From Mactromeris polynyma (taxonomy: Eukaryota; Mollusca; Bivalvia; Venerida; Mactridae): a stretch of DNA of 64,000 nt. This document shows, piece after piece, positions 1 through 12,221 of the stretch (positions are counted from its first letter, which is position 1; the number at the start of each line of letters is the position of its first letter). The translations under genes and the position numbers were made by a program. The notes under the pieces were generated by a model that did no database searches, was not told the origin of the DNA, and saw nothing but the letters and a program-made list of their open reading frames with translations. The stretch is taken from assembly GCA_032209605.1 (NCBI GenBank), contig JASFXZ010000001.1, positions 21,346,256 through 21,410,255 of the forward strand, read 5' to 3'.

Positions 1-197
1 AAGTACCGTTTTACATCATAGGCCCTCCTGTAAAAATGGTCAGCTTTCAGTACCCTGTGCCTTATCATAATTGGCGCTGGAAAATGTTTTTGTGTATTCC
101 TAGCAGGATATTTTTCAAGAGTAAAATTCTAAATAATTCTTTTTTTAAATTACATATTAAATTTTTTTTAAAAGATGTAAAAATAAAATATGCCTAC

Positions 198-253
198 CTC
201 AAATGGCAGGTCCGTGTACCACAAAATAATTAAGGTTGGCAATTTTATCAAGC
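198..253 (-). CDS. weak candidate coding exon, minus strand
   Basis: Read on the minus strand, this 56-bp stretch starts after an AG, carries two bases of a split codon, then 18 open codons reading LIKLPTLIILWYTDLPFE, and ends GAG before GTAGGC, a good splice donor. The acceptor side has almost no pyrimidine tract, which is the main weakness. Its entry phase (two bases) fits the one-base exit phase of the candidate exon at 11958. The peptide is hydrophobic then acidic; I do not recognise the family. If real, the gene continues past the left edge of the window. Confidence 0.22.
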
Positions 254-2223
254 CTTAATTATCAATTATAATATTGTTCTGCCTAAAAAGAATAAATTCG
301 TGGAAAAGGAATCACCCAACCCCATTAAAGAATGATTGACCCTAAATTCAGTAGATATTTGAAATAGAATTTTTTTTATAAATCATGTCCATTTTAATAT
401 CACCCCAATTTCAAAAATAAGACCATTCCATTTTGCCCAGCACTTTGGCTCAAACACTTGCATGCTCGAAAGCCAATCTTGAAGCTCTCAGATTCAAACC
501 TCGGCTGAGAGGTGTTAACTGTGTGCAGTGAGCAATAGGTATACCTCAACCTTAAATGTAATACTTCCACTGGCAATGTTCAGAGACCTTAACAGCACTA
601 TCATACCAGGTGAAAGAGCTACAATGTTTAAGCATTGATACAAAACTAAGCTACAATCTGAGAACAAAATGGTATACAGAGACCTTAACAACAGTATGGT
701 GACATAATATCATGTGCCTAAACCTTAACATACATGCAGAGAACACCAATCTGTCTTATCTTTGGTATCAGACAAAATCACTAGTAATCACATTATGTAA
801 TGTAATAATTATTAACACAGTAGTTTAAATCTTGTAATATTATAGAACTAAAACATGAGAATCTAGAAAAGCATACTTATAATTGCACGCAAAAAAGTTA
901 CAAAGCACTTTTCATCACATCATGATATTCTGGAAAATATGACCACACGCACAATTAAGTACCTTGAAAACTCGCTCGGGGAAGGTGAAAATTTGCAGTA
1001 CATATGTTATCGTAATTACTTCAAACTAACATTTCGAATTAACAGTATAAATATTTTCTGAAAGACTTTTACATCAGCACAGGAATTTCTTCGATGGGCG
1101 GGTTTTTTGCCCAGGTACGAAATATTAATTCCTTTAAAACTTCTTTCACTGCCGCCATTAATCAACTTAAGAAGAATGAATCATTTAAATGAGGTATTAA
1201 AGACGCGTAAGTGGAAACGAAAACTCATTTTCACTTAAATACATCAAAAATAAAGGAAAGTCATTTTTTTTGCGAGTTGAGTATGATCGGTGAAAACTTA
1301 TTGCAGACGTCTAAGTCTCCTCCCAGGAATAATTTCTTTTGAAAGTAAATTACCAAATGAAAGACATACAAAATGTTCAAATGGTGATTTTTACATTAAT
1401 AATAAAAACAGGGAAAGAAAAATTCACTTTTATGTAGAATGCCAAAAAATTTCCTTAATAACAAAGTTTACTAATTAAACATGTTAAGAAAAATTGTTCT
1501 TGTAAATGCGTTTTCATGGAAACTAGCTGGAAACTAAAAGAGATTGAGTTATTAGAAAATGATTATTGTAACATCAAACGATCCAGCCCAAAATTTTCCA
1601 ATTAAATGTATAATTATTGTATCTCATTTCTGTTAATTTATTTTAATAAAATATATCCACACAAGAAGAAATATATTAGCAATTCAATTTTCTGCCAAAG
1701 TAACCATTTACTTCTTATGTTTTAATATTCATAGAAGAATCTGGAAAACATTTCTTCCTCTGAAATATTAATTACATTAAGTTGTAATATTTCTGGTAAA
1801 TAGCAAATTGAAAATGGAATTTGTTTACAACAGTAAATATTTTTGCTTTGTTGATTCAGCAGCCATTACACACAACTAAATGACAAACATTTGGCAAATT
1901 GACAATAATATTCAATTGTATTTTACTTTCAGGTTTTTTCAGTTGGTACGATTTTTTACATCACGAAACTTGTCCATGAACAAAGTCAACATAATATATT
2001 AAGATATCACTAGCTATAAAATTAGTTTCTGTGTGGCGCCCCATTGTTGCCGACCATTCAAATTGGTAACATCTCAAATTTATTTTTTACAGTATTGTAT
2101 GTGTTAAAATATTTCAACTAAAGAAATACAGTCATCGCGAATACCCCTCGGACCTGACCAATCAAAAACTGCCAGGTCCAATGCAGAATGTTCAAGCTAA
2201 TCATAATTTTGGTGGGCCACCAG
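254..2223. other. AT-rich stretch, no gene seen
   Basis: No splice-bounded open frame or clear repeat stands out. Around 440-530 there is a vestige resembling a tRNA-derived SINE head (TTGGCTCAAACACTTG as a possible A box and AGATTCAAACCTC as a possible B box), too degraded to call. Confidence 0.5.
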
Positions 2224-2400
2224 GGATTGCTAACTTGGCGGGCCACGGATTGGTAACCTGGCGGGCCACGGTTTGCTAACTTGGCGGGCCACGGATTGCT
2301 AACTTGGCTTGACACGGATTGCTAACTTGGCGGGCCACGGATTGCAAACTTGGCGGGCCACGGATTGCTAACTTGGCGGGCCACGGATTGCTAACTTGGT
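2224..2400. repeat. 23-bp minisatellite, about 7.7 copies
   Basis: Tandem copies start at 2224, 2247, 2270, 2293, 2316, 2339, 2362 and 2385. The core reads GGATTGCTAACTTGGCGGG followed by CCAC. Units differ by single substitutions (for example CTTGGCTTGACAC in the fourth). The array is much more GC-rich than its flanks. A partial extra unit (GGTGGGCCACCA) precedes it. Confidence 0.95.
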
Positions 2401-3995
2401 AGTTACAGGGATTCATTTGTTTTTTTCATACATTTGTATATAGACATAAATCACTGAATCTGACTTACAGGATTTTTAACCAATTCAAATTGGGTCAGGG
2501 GTCAAATATCAGGTCAGTGGGGTTACAGGAAACAAGCACAATTTTAGGCCTTATATAAGATATTTTGCAGTAAATATCCATTCTGAAACAAAGGACTGTT
2601 TCAAACAGTACGACTGCTCATTAGAGATGACTGCTTACAGGAGGTGGGTAGTAAAGTAGTAAATACAACAGATAATGACTGTCATTCTCTCAAATTCTCT
2701 CCAGTGTTGAACTTTCTTCCAATTCAGTGTGGCTCCAAATAGAAATGTGCCACTTCAAACAAACAATCTCTGCTCCATAAATATTTGTCTATTAATTTCA
2801 ACAATAGACAAGGAGTGGACAATAAAACCTCTATGGTACACTGTTAAAACATGGGTCATAAGCAATGAAACCACTACGCCTCTCTCCAATCGCAATCTGG
2901 TAAGACTTGAAGCACTGAAAGTAACTGGAAAAGAAGAAGCCGATTTTCAAAGATTTATAGCTATTAATCACATGAGGTTACATCACCATAGTGTTATACA
3001 AGATGTAAACATAACTGAGCATGCTGTTTTTGTGCTGTTCTGCACAGTGATAGGGAGTATAAAATACATTGTGCTATCATTATTACACTCATAATACTTG
3101 TCTTATACCAAAACGATATGTTGCCACATTTTATACCAGAGAACGAAAGATTGATTTTCATGAAACTTTGGCCTCGTAATTAGAACTTAATACAAATCAT
3201 GGCCAGTAACATTTATCATTAAATTAAGAAGACTATGTTTCCCTATCAAGACCAATTAACCAAGAAAATAAAGAACATTTGTTTTAATTGAATTAAAGAG
3301 TTTTTCTCTTAAATATCCCTAACTTTCCAAAGGATAAATCTGTAGAATTACATGCTCAACATAGGTAGAATAAATTTCCATGGAAGCAGTTGCTTTGCTT
3401 AAAAGTGCAAAAATCAAGTAATATTGCCTTATGACCATCTGTAGAGCATTTCTTATTTTTGATTTTAGTAAAGTGAGCATGGGATATTATTTTTATACCG
3501 TGGGGTAAACACCTAAAATATATCATTGTACATTGTATAGATAACAAAAAATATACCACCAGATAAAAATTAAAATTATCTTTCAGCTGGTACCAATATG
3601 TCCATGTTTAACCCCTATGGTATCGAAAAATATCAATATTATCTCATGCACACTCAAACGTTTACATAACTGTTGAGAAACACACCTTATTATATTATAA
3701 ACAAGAAATATCTTGAAAAAAGATGGTCGGTGCAATTTGAAGGTTAAGATTTTTTGTGCAACAGAAAAATGCCAAGATGTTACGATTGCTGGTCACTCCA
3801 GATCCAAAGGTTAACCAATCCGCATCAAGGTTACAAATGTTCTTCTGTTGAAGAGAAATTGCCTTGAAGGTTATTGTAAGATTTGATTGGTTTACACAAC
3901 ACTGCAAATAGCAAAACCTGAGCCGAAAAATGTAAATATTGCCACAGGGAATTTTCAAGTATCCCAGCTGTTGCTGTAGTTGTAGTTGCTGATTT
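2401..3995. other. unique AT-rich stretch
   Basis: A 121-codon open frame (2729-3094, plus) is present but has no recognisable motif, convincing start context or splice borders. I see nothing else to annotate. Confidence 0.4.
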
Positions 3996-4560
3996 TATTG
4001 TTGCTGCTGTTGTTTTTGTTCCTTTTGTTGTTACTGTTGTTTTTCTTGCTTCTGTTATTTTTGTTGCAGATGTTGATGTTGTTGTTGCATCTACTATTGC
4101 AGTTTTTAATGGTTCTGTTCCTGCTTATTGTTGCTGCTGTTGTTTTTGTTCCTTTTGTTGTTACTGTTGTTTTTCTTGCGTCTGTTATTTTTGTTGCAGA
4201 TGTTGATATTGTTGTTGCATCTACTTTTGCATTTTTTAATGGTTCTGTTCTCATTTGTGTTGTTGTTTCTGTTGTTATGTTGTTGTTTCTGCAGCTTCTC
4301 TTTTCTGGTTGCTTCTACAGATTTTTATTAATTTTGCTAATTTTGTTGCTTCATTTGCTTTACTTGCTTCTGTTGCTTCTATTGCTTCCGTAGTTTATTT
4401 GCAGCTGTTGTAGCTGCTTCTGTTGTTTTTGTTGTATCTGTTGCTGTGCTGTCGATGTTTTCTGTTACTACTGTTGTTTTTGTTGCAGGCATCGTTTTTG
4501 TTTCTTCTGTTGTCTTGCTTGCCATTGTTGTTTTTGAAATTGCTCCAGCTAATATTCATG
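3996..4560. repeat. T/G-rich simple region with a 130-bp tandem duplication
   Basis: The plus strand is almost purely T, G and some C, built from TTG, CTG and TTT triplets. Within it, 3996-4120 is repeated at 4126-4250 with a period of exactly 130 bp. I count about four mismatches over 125 bp, so the duplication is fairly recent. The Leu-rich plus frames and Asn-rich minus frames through here are by-products of the triplet composition. Confidence 0.85.
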
Positions 4561-5260
4561 TTAATGTTGTTGCTACAACAACTGCAATTCGTGCAGCTGA
4601 TGATAATCATGACGCCTGAGATGATGATCACGTTGGCATGCCTGTGCTTATTATTGCTGTCAATGATACACTTATAGTACACGGTAGTCACAATGCTACA
4701 ATATCTTTCAATACAGCTACTTTTACCTATATTACTTTCGATATAAATCTCTCTGACAATGGTGAAAGTAAAAACACACATTACAATTACGAATGTGTGA
4801 GTATAGTTTGAATACTTGACAGATGTTGCATATGTGCAAATATTTGTATATATGATCACTAACTGATCATCAAGATTAAGATTACGTAAGTTGTGTAACA
4901 AACTTGCAGTAAACATCATCAGTTTTTTAGTCATTATTCATTTCAAATTCGCAACATAGCACAGCATTATCATTCTGTGAAGGACAAAAACCTATTTCAT
5001 TTTTTTTTCAAAACAGATAATAGCAATACAGTTGTGTGCAAAGCTTTTTTCTACCTGTGATACAAATTTTGCATTATTTTAACAGATAAATGAAAGTAAA
5101 AATGCCTTTCTAACGTATGCTTGTTTACAAGTTTGAATTTAATGAAAGGTAATGAATGCTGTTGCAGCTGTACAAACCATTTTTTTAGATTTTTCAAGGA
5201 ATATATTCTTTACTCAGATGGGGTTAATGACTTATTGATATGTAAGAAAACTGTAATTCC
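4561..5260. other. spacer before the large satellite
   Basis: Ordinary AT-rich sequence; no gene or repeat structure seen. Confidence 0.4.
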
Positions 5261-8200
5261 AGGGCAACAAGGCACCATGAAGGCTAAGCCTCTAACAATC
5301 ACAGAGCCAGAGCAACAACACACCATGAAGGTTTGACCTCTAACAATCACAGAGCCAGAGCAACAATACACCATGAAGGGTAGGCCTCTAACAATCACAG
5401 AGCCAGAGCAACAATGCACCATGAAGGTTTGACCTCTAACAATCACAGAGCCAGAGCAACAATACACCATGAAGGATAGGCCTCTAACAATCACAGAGCC
5501 AGAGCAACAACACACCATGAAGGCTAAGCCTCTAACAATCACAGAGCCAGAGCAACAACACACCATGAAGGTTTGACCTCTAACAATCACAGAGCCAGAG
5601 CAACAACACACCATGAAGGTTTGACCTCTAACAATCACAGAGCCAGAGCAACAACACACCATGAAGGTTTGACCTCTAACAATCACAGAGCCAGAGCAAC
5701 AATACACCATGAAGGGTAAGCCTCTAACAATCACAGAGCCAGAGCAACAATGCACCATGAAGGTTTGACCTCTAACAATCACAGAGCCACAGCATTAATG
5801 CACCATGAAGGGTAGGCCTCTAACAATCACAGAGCCAGAGCAACAATACACCATGAAGGGTAAGCCTCTAACAATCACAGAGCCAGAGCAACAATGCACC
5901 ATGAAGGGTAAGCCTCTAACAATCACAGAGCCAGAGCAACAATGCACCATGAAGGGTAGGCCTCTAACAATCACAGAGCCAGAGCAACAATGCACCATGA
6001 AGGGTAAGCCTCTAACAATCACAGAGCCAGAGCAACAATGCACCATGAAGGGTAGGCCTCTAACAATCACAGAGCCAGAGCAACAATGCACCATGAAGGG
6101 TAGACATCTAACAATCACAGAGCCAGAGCAACAATGCACCATGAAGGGTAAGCCTCTAACAATCACAGAGCCAGAGCAACAATGCACCATGAAGGGTACG
6201 CCTCTAACAATCACAGAGCCAGAGCAACAATGCACCATGAAGGGTAGACCTCTAACAATCACAGAGCCAGAGCAACAATGCACCATTAAGGGTAAGCCTC
6301 TAACAATCACAGAGCCAGAGCAACAATGCACCATCAAGGGTAAGCCTCTAACAATCACAGAACCAGAGCAACAATGCACCATGAAGGGTAAGCCTCTAAC
6401 AATCACAGAACCAGAGCAACAATGCACCATGAAGGGTAAGCCTCTAACAATCACAGAACCAGAGCAACAATGCACCATGAAGGGTAAGCCTCTAACAATC
6501 ACAGAACCAGAGCAACAATGCACCATGAAGGGTAGACATCTAACAATCACAGAACCAGAGCAACAATGCACCATGAAGGGTAGACCTCTAACAATCACAG
6601 AGCCAGAGAGCAACAATGCACCATGAAGGGTAAGCCTCTAACAATCACAGAACCAGAGCAACAATGCACCATGAAGGGTACATCTAACAACCACAGACCC
6701 GGAGCAACAATGCACCATAAAGGTTTGACCTCTAACAATCACAGAGCCAGAATAACAATGCACCATGAAGGGTAAGCCTCTAACAATCACAGAGCCAGAG
6801 CAACAATGCACCATAAAGGTTTGACCTCTAACAATCACAGAGCCAGAGCAACAATGCACCATGAAGGGTAAGCCTCTAACAATCACAGAGCCAGAATAAC
6901 AATGCACCATGAAGGTTTGACCTCTAACAATCACAGAGCCAGAATAACAATGCACCATGAAGGTTTGACCTCTAACAATCACAGAGCCAGAATATCTTTG
7001 CACCATGAAGGTTTGACCATAACAATCACAGAGCCAGAAAAACAATGCACCATGAAGGTTTGACCTCTAACAATCACAGAGCCAGAGCAACAATGCACCA
7101 TGAAGGGTAGGCCTCTAACAATCACAGAGCCAGAATAACAATGCACCATGAAGGTTTGACCTCTAACAATCACAGAGCCAGAATAACAATGCACCATGAA
7201 GGTTTGACCTCTAACAATCACAGAGCCAGAATATCTTTGCACCATGAAGGTTTGACCTCTAACAATCACAGAGCCAGAATAACAATGCACCATGAAGGTT
7301 TGACCTCTAACAATCACAGAGCCAGAATATCTTTGCACCATGAAGGTTTGACCATAACAATCACAGAGCCAGAAAAACAATATACCATGAAGGTTTGACC
7401 TCTAACAATCACAGACCCAGAGCAACAATGCACATTGAAGCGTAGACATCTAACAATCACAGAACCAGCATGAAGCGTCGACATCTAACAATCACAGAAC
7501 CAGAGCAACAATGCACCATGAAGGGTAGACATCTAACAATCACAGAACCAGCATGAAGCGTCGACATCTAACAATCACAGAACCAGAGCAACAATGCACC
7601 ATGAAGGGTAGACATCTAACAATCACAGAACCAGAGCAACAATGCACCATGAAGGGTAGACATCTAACAATCACAGAACCAGAGCAACAATGCACCATGA
7701 AGGGTAGACATCTAACAATCACAGAACCAGCATGAAGCGTCGACATCTAACAATCACAGAACCAGAGCAACAATGCACCATGAAGCGTCGACATCTAACA
7801 ATCACAGAACCAGAGCAACAATGCACCATGAAGGGTAGACATCTAACAATCACAGAACCAGCATGAAGCGTCGACATCTAACAATCACAGAGCCAGAGCA
7901 ACAATGCACCATGAAGGTTTGACCTCTAACAATCACAGAGCCAGAGCAACAATACACCATGAAGGATAGGCCTCTAACAATCACAGAGCCAGAGCAACAA
8001 CACACCATGAAGGCTAAGCCTCTAACAATCACAGAGCCAGAGCAACAACACACCATGAAGGTTTGACCTCTAACAATCACAGAGCCAGAGCAACAACACA
8101 CCATGAAGGTTTGACCTCTAACAATCACAGAGCCAGAGCAACAATACACCATGAAGGGTAAGCCTCTAACAATCACAGAGCCAGAGCAACAATGCACCAT

Positions 8201-10190
8201 GAAGGTTTGACCTCTAACAATCACAGAGCCAGAGCAACAATGCACCATGAAGGGTAGGCCTCTAACAATCACAGAGCCAGAGCAACAATGCACCATGAAG
8301 GTTTGACCTCTAACAATCACAGAGCCAGAGCAACAATACACCATGAAGGGTAAGCCTCTAACAATCACAGAGCCAGAGCAATAATGCACCATGAAGGGTA
8401 AGCCTCTAACAATCACAGAGCCAGAGCAACAATGCACCATGAAGGGTAGGCCTCTAACAATCACAGAGCCAGAGCAACAATGCACCATGAAGGGTAGACA
8501 TCTAACAATCACAGAGCCAGAGCAACAATGCACCATGAAGGGTAAGCCTCTAACAATCACAGAGCCAGAGCAACAATGCACCATGAAGGGTACGCCTCTA
8601 ACAATCACAGAGCCAGAGCAACAATGCACCATGAAGGGTAGACCTCTAACAATCACAGAGCCAGAGCAACAATGCACCATTAAGGGTAAGCCTCTAACAA
8701 TCACAGAGCCAGAGAGCAACAATGCACCATCAAGGGTAAGCCTCTAACAATCACAGAACCAGAGCAACAATGCACCATGAAGGGTAAGCCTCTAACAATC
8801 ACAGAACCAGAGCAACAATGCACCATGAAGGGTAAGCCTCTAACAATCACAGAACCAGAGCAACAATGCACCATGAAGGGTAAGCCTCTAACACTCACAG
8901 AACCAGAGCAACAATGCACCATGAAGGGTAGACATCTAACAATCACAGAACCAGAGCAACAATGCACCATGAAGGGTAGACCTCTAACAATCACAGAGCC
9001 AGAGAGCAACAATGCACCATGAAGGGTAAGCCTCTAACAATCACAGAACCAGAGCAACAATGCACCATGAAGGGTAGACCTCTAACAACCACAGACCCGG
9101 AGCAACAATGCACCATAAAGGTTTGACCTCTAACAATCACAGAGCCAGAATAACAATGCACCATGAAGGGTAAGCCTCTAACAATCACAGAGCCAGAGCA
9201 ACAATGCACCATAAAGGTTTGACCTCTAACAATCACAGAGCCAGAGCAACAATGCACCATGAAGGGTAAGCCTCTAACAATCACAGAGCCAGAATAACAA
9301 TGCACCATGAAGGTTTGACCTCTAACAATCACAGAGCCAGAATATCTTTGCACCATGAAGGTTTGACCATAACAATCACAGAGCCAGAAAAACAATGCAC
9401 CATGAAGGTTTGACCTCTAACAATCACAGACCCAGAGCAACAATGCACATTGAAGCGTAGACATCTAACAATCACAGAACCAGCATGAAGCGTCGACATC
9501 TAACAATCACAGAACCAGAGCAACAATGCACCATGAAGGGTAGACATCTAACAATCACAGAACCAGCATGAAGCGTCGACATCTAACAATCACAGAACCA
9601 GAGCAACAATGCACCATGAAGGGTAGACATCTAACAATCACAGAACCAGAGCAACAATGCACCATGAAGGGTAGACATCTAACAATCACAGAACCAGAGC
9701 AACAATGCACCATGAAGGGTAGACATCTAACAATCACAGAACCAGCATGAAGCGTCGACATCTAACAATCACAGAACCAGAGCAACAATGCACCATGAAG
9801 CGTCGACATCTAACAATCACAGAACCAGAGCAACAATGCACCATGAAGGGTAGACATCTAACAATCACAGAACCAGCATGAAGCGTCAACATCTAACAAT
9901 CACAGAACCAGAGCAACAATGCACCATGAAGGGTAGACATCTAACAATCACAGAACCAGCATGAAGCGTCGACATCTAACAATCACAGAACCAGCATGAA
10001 GCGTCGACATCTAACAATCACAGAACCAGCATGAAGCGTCGACATCTAACAATCACAGAACCAGCATGAAGCGTCGACATCTAACAATCACAGAACCAGA
10101 GCAACAATGCACCATGAAGGGTAGACATCTAACAATCACAGAACCAGAGCAACAATACAGCATGAAGCATGGGCCTAAAAATAACCTTAG
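5261..10190. repeat. large 48-bp minisatellite, about 100 units, with higher-order structure
   Basis: The 48-bp unit contains AACAATCACAGAGCCAGAGC followed by AACAATGCACCATGAAGG and a variable 10-bp end. Subfamilies: ends GGTAGGCCTCT or GGTAAGCCTCT (type A), GTTTGACCTCT (type B), GGTAGACATCT (type C), and a 35-bp unit lacking 13 bp, ending GCGTCGACATCT (type D). The order mixed A/B, A, B, C/D occurs twice, at about 5.3-7.88 kb and 7.88-10.18 kb. Rare private variants recur in both blocks: GAAGGATAGG at 5471 and 7961, GAAGGGTACG at 6191 and 8585, CACCATTAAG at 6281 and 8675, CACATTGAAG at 7431 and 9446. The offset falls from 2490 to 2394 to 2015, so the second block has lost about ten units. 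Because 48 is a multiple of 3, long frames are open on both strands. Confidence 0.97.
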
Positions 10191-10390
10191 ACCTTGTGCA
10201 CAAATGCATCATAAAGACTAGACATCAGTAACAACTAAAGAGAATATGCAACAATGTAGCAAGAAGGCTAGGACTCAATAACAACCACACATGTTGTTTA
10301 ACTATGTTTTTTAATGATGAACCATCAATAACAACAACAGATCCTCTGCAACATTGTATCATGAAACAATGAAACATGGTAGTCTTGGAG
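10191..10390. repeat. decayed edge of the 48-bp satellite
   Basis: Diverged pieces of the unit continue past the clean array: GCATCATAAAGACTAGACATC, then CAACAATGTAGCAAGAAGGC, then AACAACAACAGATCCT and ATTGTATCATGAAAC. Each preserves the order CAACAAT, CAT/GAAG, TCTAACAA of the unit, with substitutions and small indels. Confidence 0.6.
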
Positions 10391-11647
10391 ACCACGCACA
10401 ATAGAACAGTCACACCTTCACACCAAATTTATCACAAAAGTATAATTGTTTATTTTAGTCATGTGGTTATCAAGTAACCAAACTCAGTATGGTACCAAAT
10501 ATTCAGACCTAGGAGCATGGCTTCCAACAAACTATCAGTCGAAAAAATTCCAATATGAAATATAATCAAATAAACCTTACATAGAGAGACAAAAGTGGTA
10601 GTTTGGCTTTTTCTAGGAATTAGTTCTTGGACCTGATTCAAATATTAAGAATTTCTGTATTAAACATCAAAATGTATAAAACCGTTTTGACAGCAGCGCT
10701 CATTAAATATTCCATTCCTCACCCTGAGCTGTTATGAAACATCAAACAGGAAATTTTAATACAACATTAATAAATGTGGTAGCAAAATTCCGCCATGAGA
10801 TTGAAATACCAACGAAAATGCCAAAACAATTCGAAACGGAGACCAACAATCTGCGGAGAATTTTTATCAAATTTGCTCTGTAATTATTCATAATGTACAT
10901 TGGAGTCATATGAGTCTGCGGCTATGAATATAAAGTAAATTTGAGCCCAATGTACAGTTTAGTTCATTATAGTTAAGAGCCAGCTAAGTTTTATGGACTT
11001 GTTAGCAATTTTTGATCGAGATATTTTCTAGGGAAATCAAAAATATGAGGATAACATGGGACGAACAATATCATCTCTTTGATATGAAAAGCGACCCAAC
11101 TCATTCCATATTCTTCTATGCATTCGTATTCAAACATACTGAACTGAAACAAATTTAAATGCCACATAATGCCATATATGGACTGTTAGATCTCTTTGAA
11201 ACAGGACAATTATCAAATACTTGTCTATTACACTCAGTGACATATCATGCAAAGTTACTGAAGGTCAACCAATCTATTGCTAAAAATGGTTTTCAGTTTT
11301 TTTTACAGAAACGCCACAATATATGAATATTTGTCATAAAAAACGAGCTCTTCCACGACAAAACTTGTATTACTGACCAAAAAGGCCATTTTCAGTTTTT
11401 ACATTTAAAACAGATTATAGTTAAGCACTAAATGATAATGTTGCATCAGAAACACTTTACCTAAGGCCATCCTTAAAAATACTGTTTGCGGTTACGCAAC
11501 CCAGAATTTTAACAATGGGTAGGTAGGTTTTTTTTTAGTTTAGTAATGTAATGGCTAAAAGACGAAAAAATATTTTTTTCATCAGTGAACCTAAAAGCTA
11601 TATTGAAACGCATCATTTTTTTCATAAGTCGGTCACATAACTGCATA
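10391..11647. other. AT-rich stretch, no gene seen
   Basis: Contains only minor features: a short inverted pair TGTACATTGG / CCAATGTACA near 10895 and 10960, and a GTTACGCAACCCAGAATTTT-type segment near 11490 that looks like an old dispersed repeat. Confidence 0.4.
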
Positions 11648-11832
11648 CAGTCAAACCTGTCTATAAAGACCACCCATGGGAACAGTAAAATGTGGTCTTT
11701 GTTTACAGTTGGTCTCTATTAACAGATTAAATATTGAAAATGGTCTGATGGGAGATAAAATTGGTGGTCTTTGCAGACAGGTTTTGCAATAGTGGTCTTT
11801 TTCGCAGGTGGTCTTTAACACAGGTTTGACTG
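11648..11832. mobile_element. MITE-like element, CAGTCAAACCTGT termini, TA target duplication
   Basis: The left end reads CAGTCAAACCTGTCTATAAA then GACCACC. The right end is its inverted complement (GGTGGTCTTTAACACAGGTT then TGACTG), with two or three differences over about 30 bp. A TA dinucleotide flanks each side (11646-11647 and 11833-11834), the signature of Tc1/mariner-superfamily insertion. The interior repeats the TGGTCTTT motif several times. At 185 bp there is no room for a transposase, so it is non-autonomous. Confidence 0.85.
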
Positions 11833-11957
11833 TACAAACAATTTTTTCAGTATGGCTTAACTGTCCATTAATTCTTAAAAATCTGCTGCTTTTCAAATTG
11901 AAAAAAATAAAGAACACTTATTAACAGGTTTCACATTCATTTCAGTCTTTAAATCAC

Positions 11958-12087
11958 CAGTAAGCCACCAAACAAATTTGAGGAAGCTTGTGATGTCAGC
12001 ATTCACTGGGAAATACTCAACGTCATAACCAACATCACTAATACAGGTTTTGTCATGGAAGTGCTCAAATGTGTGGATATGTTGAGA
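11958..12087 (-). CDS. candidate coding exon, minus strand, unknown protein
   Basis: The minus strand is open for 64 codons from an AG at 12088-12089 to a TGA at 11893-11895. It begins SQHIHTFEHFHDKTCISDVG and continues YDVEYFPVNADITSFLKFVW. The composition is protein-like (paired aromatics, Asp/Glu, few rare residues) and unlike chance frames nearby. I place a possible donor at CTG|GTGATT (11957-11956), giving 130 bp with a one-base exit phase; otherwise it could be a terminal exon ending at the TGA. The splice sites are mediocre. An internal AG gives an alternative start at 12037 with entry phase one. The TA-flanked MITE lies just downstream. Family not recognised. Confidence 0.4.
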
Positions 12088-12221
12088 CTTTACGCAAAAC
12101 TATTCTAACTAAGTTACAACAGTTTAGCTCAAAACCCTCGACATGTCATAACAAGACAGACAAATGCATACTGTAATGCTTCCTAATTAAGTACACTTCA
12201 ATGTAAGAATGCATCATGACA

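Noticed and set aside
3986..4934. Leu-rich and Asn-rich open frames that look like membrane or low-complexity proteins
   Set aside because: They are the translation of T/G-rich triplet sequence in different frames and change abruptly with composition.
5210..9761. Long open frames (up to 290 codons) on both strands, resembling repetitive secreted or Glu/Gln-rich proteins
   Set aside because: They follow automatically from a 48-bp unit lacking stops. Frames are open on both strands at once and break wherever a unit has a 13-bp deletion or 2-bp insertion. There are no flanking splice or coding signals.
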